Assembly: GCA_021234155.1 (NCBI GenBank) | Contig: JAJEKV010000011.1 | Coordinates: 10,457,712-10,521,711 of the forward strand | DNA length: 64,000 nucleotides | Direction: 5' to 3' | DNA from: Isoetes taiwanensis | Taxonomy: Eukaryota; Streptophyta; Lycopodiopsida; Isoetales; Isoetaceae | Part shown: positions 58,581-64,000 of the stretch, one piece after another | Position numbering within the stretch: the stretch's first letter is position 1 | Layout: every line of letters starts with the position of its first letter | Made by a program: the position numbers and the translations under genes | Notes under the pieces: generated by a model | The model's input: the letters and a program-made list of their open reading frames with translations, nothing else | What the model was told of the DNA's origin: nothing | The model's database searches: none

Positions 58581-58920
58581 TTAACCTGGGCCTTCAACAA
58601 ATTCTCCATGCTTCACCCCAGCTGAAATTTCAAGCTCTGGTGGTAAAACATCATCAGCTTCAGCCTTGACATACCAAAATACATGAGAAGGCAACAAATT
58701 CTTGCATGTACAAATAATGCACGGACCATTAGGCACTATCCTTCTTGCTCTTCCAGGATGATCATCATCAGGCATTGGCATTTTTAGAGGGCCAACCCAA
58801 TAATCTTTGAGATTTTTTACAGGTATATGCACATGGCAAATCCCATTGACAGAAGTATTACAAGCCGTCCAAAATGCACCTGGCCAGCACGAGATTTGTC
58901 TTGGCCTGAGACGTCAATTT
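58581..58920 (-). CDS. Unidentified exon
   Basis: The minus strand reads PGAFWTACNTSVNGICHVHI, PVKNLKDYWVGPLKMPMPDD, DHPGRARRIVPNG and ends GVKHGEFVEGPG-stop. Composition and dense Pro/Trp/Asp content are exon-like. I do not recognise the family. A degraded copy of the segment 58700-59000 lies at 59570-59870, so the piece has been duplicated locally. Confidence 0.4.
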
Positions 58921-59195
58921 AATAATATTATTTGTCCTTCATGATCCTCCTTGGATTTTCCTTTGTGCAAGAAAGAAGCAACAAAATGGTTCGTGCCGAC
59001 TTTACTCTAACTAGGATGCCAGACCAACAGTGATCTTCTTTGCATGTTGTAAACCCTGCTTAGCTTTATCTCACCATGGAACATATAGTGAACTATCCCT
59101 CGTTTGAAATTCTTCTGTATTCAGGATTTAAGCACATTATTAACATAGGCTCCTACCCATTTCCTAGGATGAGGTCAATATATCTTATTCTGCGT

Positions 59196-59550
59196 GGCAT
59201 AGTTCTCTCCAACTTCTACTGTCAAGCTGGGTCCATAATAGATATTAAGGACTTAGATTAAGAATAAAGTTGACCTTGCCAAAGCAAGTTGTCTGGGTCA
59301 CAAGATGTGGCGAAATACGCAATAATTCATGAACCTAAACACTACCGTAACAAGCAATAAGGCGACTGGCATAGTTCTCTCCAACTTCTACTGTCAAGCT
59401 GGGTCCATAATAGATGCCTATAAAGTATTAAGGACTAAGTGTAAGAATAAAACTTGACCTTGCTAAAGCAAGTTATCTGGATCAAGATGTGGCAAAAAAT
59501 GCAATAATCCATGAACCTAAGCACTACCATAACAAGCAATAAGGTGACTT
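59196..59550 (+). repeat. Tandem duplication, unit about 170 bp
   Basis: GCATAGTTCTCTCCAACTTC ... TGGGTCCATAATAGAT ... CATGAACCTAA ... AACAAGCAATAAGGYGACT is present twice in direct succession with an added 12-base piece in the second copy. Confidence 0.9.
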
Positions 59551-59569
59551 GTATATTCAATCTGCTAAA

Positions 59570-59870
59570 GTACACAGACCATTTGGCACAATCCTTCTCG
59601 CACTTCCAGGATGATCAGTGTTGTGAGACATTTACGCTTTTATAGGGCCTACTTGATAATCTATATTTTGTACAGATATATGCACACGGCAAAATGTGAA
59701 TCATAAGCAACCACAATTTCATTGACAGAAATAATGCAAGCCATGCGAAGTGCACCATAAGATTTGTTCTTGCCTGAGGTGCCACTTTAGGAGAGTTAAT
59801 AGTGCTCTTCATCATTCCAATCTTTAGTCTTCCCTTTGTAACAGAACGAAGTAACAAAATGGTGCCCTTA
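59570..59870 (-). pseudogene. Degraded copy of the 58.7-59.0 kb exon region
   Basis: Matches 58700-59000 in order (TTTGGCACAATCCTTCTCGC, CTTCCAGGATGATCA, ATATGCACACGGCAAA, CAATTTCATTGACAGAA, CCTGAGGTGCC), but frames are broken by stops and indels. Confidence 0.6.
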
Positions 59871-60970
59871 TATCTTTCTTCAACTAAGAAAGTAGAGTGT
59901 AGTACTCTTTACTTGGTGGACCAAAATAGATATCAAGTCAATGACATAGGTCAATGAGATTGATAACATACTGCACAAAGAAATCATCAATCTCAAGGTT
60001 GACCAGCTCCTAGTGGGATTATGAGATCATGCTGTGGACTAAGGGGCTACTCCAGAACTACTCCAGAAAGATCAATATGGTGAAGATAATCTCACTTGAA
60101 GACTTAGAATGTATTTGTTAGCGTAACCAAGATGCTTTCATATGCTGACCAACAATTTAGTTCCATAAATGAAGTTCATAATATCACACGCTTTGGAGCA
60201 TCATAATTGCATTGTCAAATTTTTTTGGCAATTACAGTATGTACAGAAGGAGCTTAATCTGCAACCCAACATTGCATTGTTGACTGCCCACTTTATTTCA
60301 TGCAAAACCTATACAGGTGCTTGCTTTCTTCCTATTATTTTCCACTTTTATGAAGTGATCTTAAAATGCACAAAAAATGGAAGAAAAGGGGTGATATTAT
60401 ACAGGAGGAGGATAGGGATAGATGTGCTAAGGTTAGTCTGGGATAGTTTGGAGCCAAGCCAAAAATAGATGTGAGGGCCAAGACAGAAGGGATGTTGCTC
60501 GAGGAGCCATCTTCCATCGTTCCATCTTTATTATTCATCTTCTTTTGTCTAGACAAGTTCTCTAATTTTTGCCACAGGAATGCAAGTTAATATCAAACAT
60601 GCCATGGAAGCTCCCATAAGCTCAACAATCCATGTCTGGCCCAGGTTATTGAAACCTCTCAGGTTCACAATGTTAAATGTTTATTTACTTGACAATTCCA
60701 TGGAACAAAGGCCATCTTGCTGAATAATAATGGCCATGCCTTTATAATCCAATTCCAATGCTTTAACAATCACACTTCTGCTTCAATTTAAGTCTCCATA
60801 CCAGGAATTAGTGTATTACTAGCATAGCTTAGGATTTATCGGGAGGATTTAGGATGGGATTCAGATCAGGAGCATCTGAAGGAAGCAAACTAACCTCAAT
60901 CAGTCATGACTAACACAGAGAAACTGAAACCATTATTGAGAATGCTTCATATAGATATCTAATGCAACAG
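59871..60970. other. No supported gene
   Basis: Short frames only; no motif, RNA gene or mobile-element end recognised. Confidence 0.35.
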
Positions 60971-60975
60971 GTCTG

Positions 60976-61112
60976 TTACCTTCTCCAACTGCAGCCATGC
61001 TTAAGGGCAGAAGTTGTTCGGCAATAGGTCTCGTTGAATTGCTTTTAAGTACGCCTGCTAGTGCAAGTTCTTTGACCAAAGGATAGATCGCATAAAAACT
61101 TTCTGCAGCCTG
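60976..61112 (-). CDS. Unidentified exon with clean splice borders
   Basis: After a CTGCAG acceptor (minus strand) the sequence reads SFYAIYPLVKELALAGVLKS and NSTRPIAEQLLPLSMAAVGE, followed by a GTAACA donor. The alternating helical pattern suits an alpha-solenoid or HEAT-like protein. Whether it joins the 58.6-kb exon is not known. Confidence 0.4.
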
Positions 61113-61536
61113 CAGATTTTTGAGTTCCAGTTATGAGCTGTGTTTTTTATGTTTTGACTTGTGGATAGAATGTTTAGTTATGATCACAACAGGAACTTAG
61201 AAAGGAGATCGGTCCTTTTAGTCCACATAAGGAATTGACAAAAAATCGAACTCACAACCTCTCAGTTAATTCGCCTCTGCTAGTCCCTCCCCCGCCCGGG
61301 TCATATTCCTTTACGATTTTAAGATTTCAACTGTTATAAGTTCCAGATGTCAATTACTATAAATTTTAATTTTCATGTTCGGATTTCTCGTTTTATTGTA
61401 TTGGAACTTTGTGCTACTAAGTATCATGTCCTATCAAGTTTGATATGAAAAAGATTTTTGTATTCCTTCAATTCTAGGTAAGATGGAAAGCAACATTTGT
61501 ACGTGGTAATTGCACTCTCTACCTAGGAAAGCAAAG

Positions 61537-63943
61537 ATGGAGGATTCGGAGGAGGATTTAGAGGAAGGCACGAGCATGCAGGAAGTTGGGCATGGATATG
61601 GCCATGCCCTAGATCCGGTAGAGGTGGTGGATAAATCAGTTCTCGAGCCCCCTCCTGAACCACTGCAAGTTCCAGAAACCATCGCGGAGGAACCTCCTTT
61701 GGAGAAGGAATTAGTTCTCCTTGGAGCCAACAAAGTGCTGGTCTTTGGCTTTCTCAGAGGTTTTCTTGAGAGACTTAAGCTGTTAAGTGTGCTTCCCGGT
61801 GCAAAAAGTGTAAGACATGCTTAATCAACATTAGTTTGTACATTTTGATGTTGATTAGAAGCCTAGTGCATAAGGATAGAAATTATCATAAGGCATTCAG
61901 GTGTCTGTCTCAAAGCTTTATAAATTTGATATTTGGATAGCTCATATAAGAATTTAGAAAACTTATGGGAGAAATTAGGGAGAATTTAGAAAACTTATGG
62001 GGGAATTTAGAAACTTATTGCTAATAAAATATAGTAGAATGCAAGGGGGTTTTGTTTCACCAAGTTTACGAACGTGTACATGTAAAACTTACTTTTGTCA
62101 TCCTAATGTTATATAGAGTGGAGATACAAGCATACGGATGGAGAAAATCAATGATGGATATGAAATTGTTAAGGCAAAACTACTTGAGAGTGCAAAACTT
62201 GTACTTAGACCATTCCAACGAGGACCGAAGCCTTCCAAGTTTGCAATAGAAACTGCTTGGCTTATGGATGTTATATCTGCGACTCTCAAAGAGGTGTGAA
62301 TGCTCTTTTGAAGATAAAATTTTTTATTTACTTATAACATGACTGTATAGGCTTGAATACATCTAAGATCTCGCCATCATGATTAATGTTAACGTTTTCA
62401 CAGAGGATTAATATACCTTCTTTGACCTTTTTCCCACTACTTCATGTTGCATGTTAACTTAATATATTTCGGCTGTTTGTGGTTTAATCATTGACTGCTT
62501 CGACTGGCTGTGGTGGTCCAAATCTTTGTTCAAGATTGGTTGAACTGACTTTCTTTTTTACCATTCATGGGACTTGCTTTATGTTGTCTGTAGTAATGCA
62601 GCATCTAAATATGTTCTCTGATCATGGTGTTTAGGTAGAACTAGAAGGCACATTTTCTATCTTAGTGAAGGCCATTGAGGAGGGAGAGGCCAGGGAGAAG
62701 CGGCTTCCTGAAAGTATCGAGCATATAAAAGTGCTTAATCTAGAGATGCATCAAATGAGGGCAACACTTTTCTCTGAAGCGGAAGAGCATAAGATGATGG
62801 TTCGTCAATGGAATAAAAACTTGGCTGCACTGAGGCAGGTTGGTTAATTCGCCATTGCAAAATTTATTAACAGTGCAGAGACTTATTCTATGCTAATGTA
62901 TCAGGTAAATGATGTGACTTGCTCAGTTGAAACTTATAGGCAAAGAAACTGATGTATCAACTTTCGTTTTTCAGGGCATCAAAGACCTGAAGAAACAAAA
63001 TAAGATTGCTGCAAAGTACAGGTAATGTTTGTGTTCGACTGCCTTACTCTTCATTTCTTTAGTTCTGGTACTTTGCTTAACATGAGGCCATATTGGACTG
63101 GAGTATAGGGCAGATATTCTAGCTGCTCAGACTGATTCGGCTAAAAGAGTTCGTGATGTCCGTGTTAATGACTTGAAACATGAAAATGAAGAACTCAAAC
63201 GTCAAATTAAGGTGCGTTGGTTTTACATAGTATTTTATCTTTAAGTTGGCAAAAACGGCACAATTATTTGCTGGCAACATCAGTGGAGCTTTGTATTGGA
63301 TATAGAAGTTAAGTGGTCATGGTGGAAGCAAAGCGAGTTCAGATCAGTTACTTATCAAGTTTAGTATTGGTCCTTGTCATCCGATTCGCAATGGTTTTTT
63401 GGGAATCACACATTGTTGTTAGAAGAGGCTGTATAATGTATCCAGCACAAAGCCGAGGGTATTTCAGTGGAGAGCACTTGGCTTGTAAGCAGGAGGTATT
63501 TGGCTTTAAGACCCAGCAGTTTTTAACATAGAATCATTCAAGGCTGGCCCTTGCATGGCCCCAATGGCAGGTGCAAGTATGAGGATGGAAATGGCTTATG
63601 CAGTGTCCCATTAAGGGGGAAGCAGCATTGGAATAAATGATAATGAGCACCCGTAGCACAAAGCATGTATGGGACATTTGATGTAAGAGTGTATTAGTAC
63701 ATGTAGATCGTTTTTCTATTTTGGTAGAATAATTTTAAGGAATATGTGTATCTTGCAGATCGAGAAACATGTGAGTAGCAAGAATCTAGAGTTCTTGAAA
63801 AAGCAAAGTGTGCAACTTATGGAGGAAGCCATAAGTCTGCAGGCAGGCCATGAAACTGATATCCAGGAAATGGATCTGATGATTAAAAAGCTGCTGGATC
63901 AGAAGAAGGAGAAGGAGGAAGTGATTGCAGAGCTGGAACCACG
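61537..63943 (+). CDS. Long coiled-coil protein, gene runs off right edge
   Basis: Seven plus-strand exons with matching phases: about 61537-61809, 62117-62293, 62635-62838, 62975-63021, 63109-63211, 63759-63943 and onward past 64000. The N-terminus is acidic (MEDSEEDLEEGTSMQEVGHG), followed by 'GFLRGFLERLKLLSVLPGAK', 'GYEIVKAKLLESAKLVLRPF', then heptad-rich coiled coil: 'LNLEMHQMRATLFSEAEEHK', KDLKKQNKIAAKYRADIL, DLKHENEELKRQIKIEKHVS and LDQKKEKEEVIAELE. Upstream of 61537 the frame stays open to an acceptor-like CCTAG, so an earlier exon may hold the start. This kind of protein is common in centrioles and motile cilia (CCDC146-type is one candidate), which would fit a plant with flagellate sperm; that identity is a guess. 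Gene structure itself is secure. Confidence 0.7.
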
Positions 63944-64000
63944 GTACTATTTCTCTTCTCTCTTTCTATGGGGTTTGATAACATTAAAAGCATTACTGAA

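Overview
This is a window of nuclear DNA from a land plant with a repeat-rich genome. The evidence is GT-AG introns, a plant Ty1-copia primer-binding site matching initiator tRNA-Met, a TilS with a long N-terminal extension, a TMEM120-type protein, a plant receptor-like-kinase fragment and several plant-style retroelements. The sequence is AT-rich apart from one GC-rich LINE. A DUF7869-type transposase-like gene, a Crypton-like tyrosine recombinase and a long coiled-coil protein of the cilium/centriole kind suggest a seed-free plant with swimming sperm, such as a fern. That is inference; the species cannot be fixed from this sequence.

Layout. 1-540: C-terminal exon of an FCP1-like (HAD) protein, minus strand. 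768-2163: truncated Ty1-copia element with 5' LTR, PBS and gag. 2160-3350: RING-like exon set, minus strand. 3782-6340: decayed DUF7869 transposase-like gene directly behind a LINE 3' end, minus strand. 8094-9597: intact-looking two-exon gene of unknown function. 9.8-15.6 kb: dispersed repeats without convincing genes. 15.83-19.65 kb: a pair of 1.13-kb inverted repeats. 23.0-28.2 kb: ten-exon TilS gene, minus strand. 28.45-32.2 kb: a tyrosine-recombinase (Crypton-like) gene whose two halves point at each other, lying between two inverted copies of the TilS 5' end. 33.7-34.3 kb: LINE remnant. 34.88-35.73 kb: DNA element with long terminal inverted repeats. 36.0-40.77 kb: GC-rich LINE. 42.15-43.0 kb: relative of the 47.2-50.6 kb element. 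43.3-45.46 kb: 5'-truncated L1-type LINE. 47.06-51.40 kb: TMEM120-like gene with a 3.37-kb inverted-repeat element in its fourth exon; that element carries a captured, broken receptor-kinase fragment. 53.9-55.8 kb: valyl-tRNA synthetase gene or pseudogene, minus strand. 58.5-61.1 kb: unidentified exon-like pieces. 61.5-63.95 kb: coiled-coil gene running off the right edge.

The recognisable host genes serve organellar translation (TilS, which modifies the tRNA-Ile anticodon; ValRS) and membrane or cytoskeletal roles (TMEM120, coiled-coil). They do not form an operon-like system; this is an ordinary gene-poor eukaryotic region dominated by mobile DNA. The most notable structures are the transposon that splits TMEM120 while carrying kinase exons, and the inside-out recombinase locus bounded by inverted TilS duplicates.
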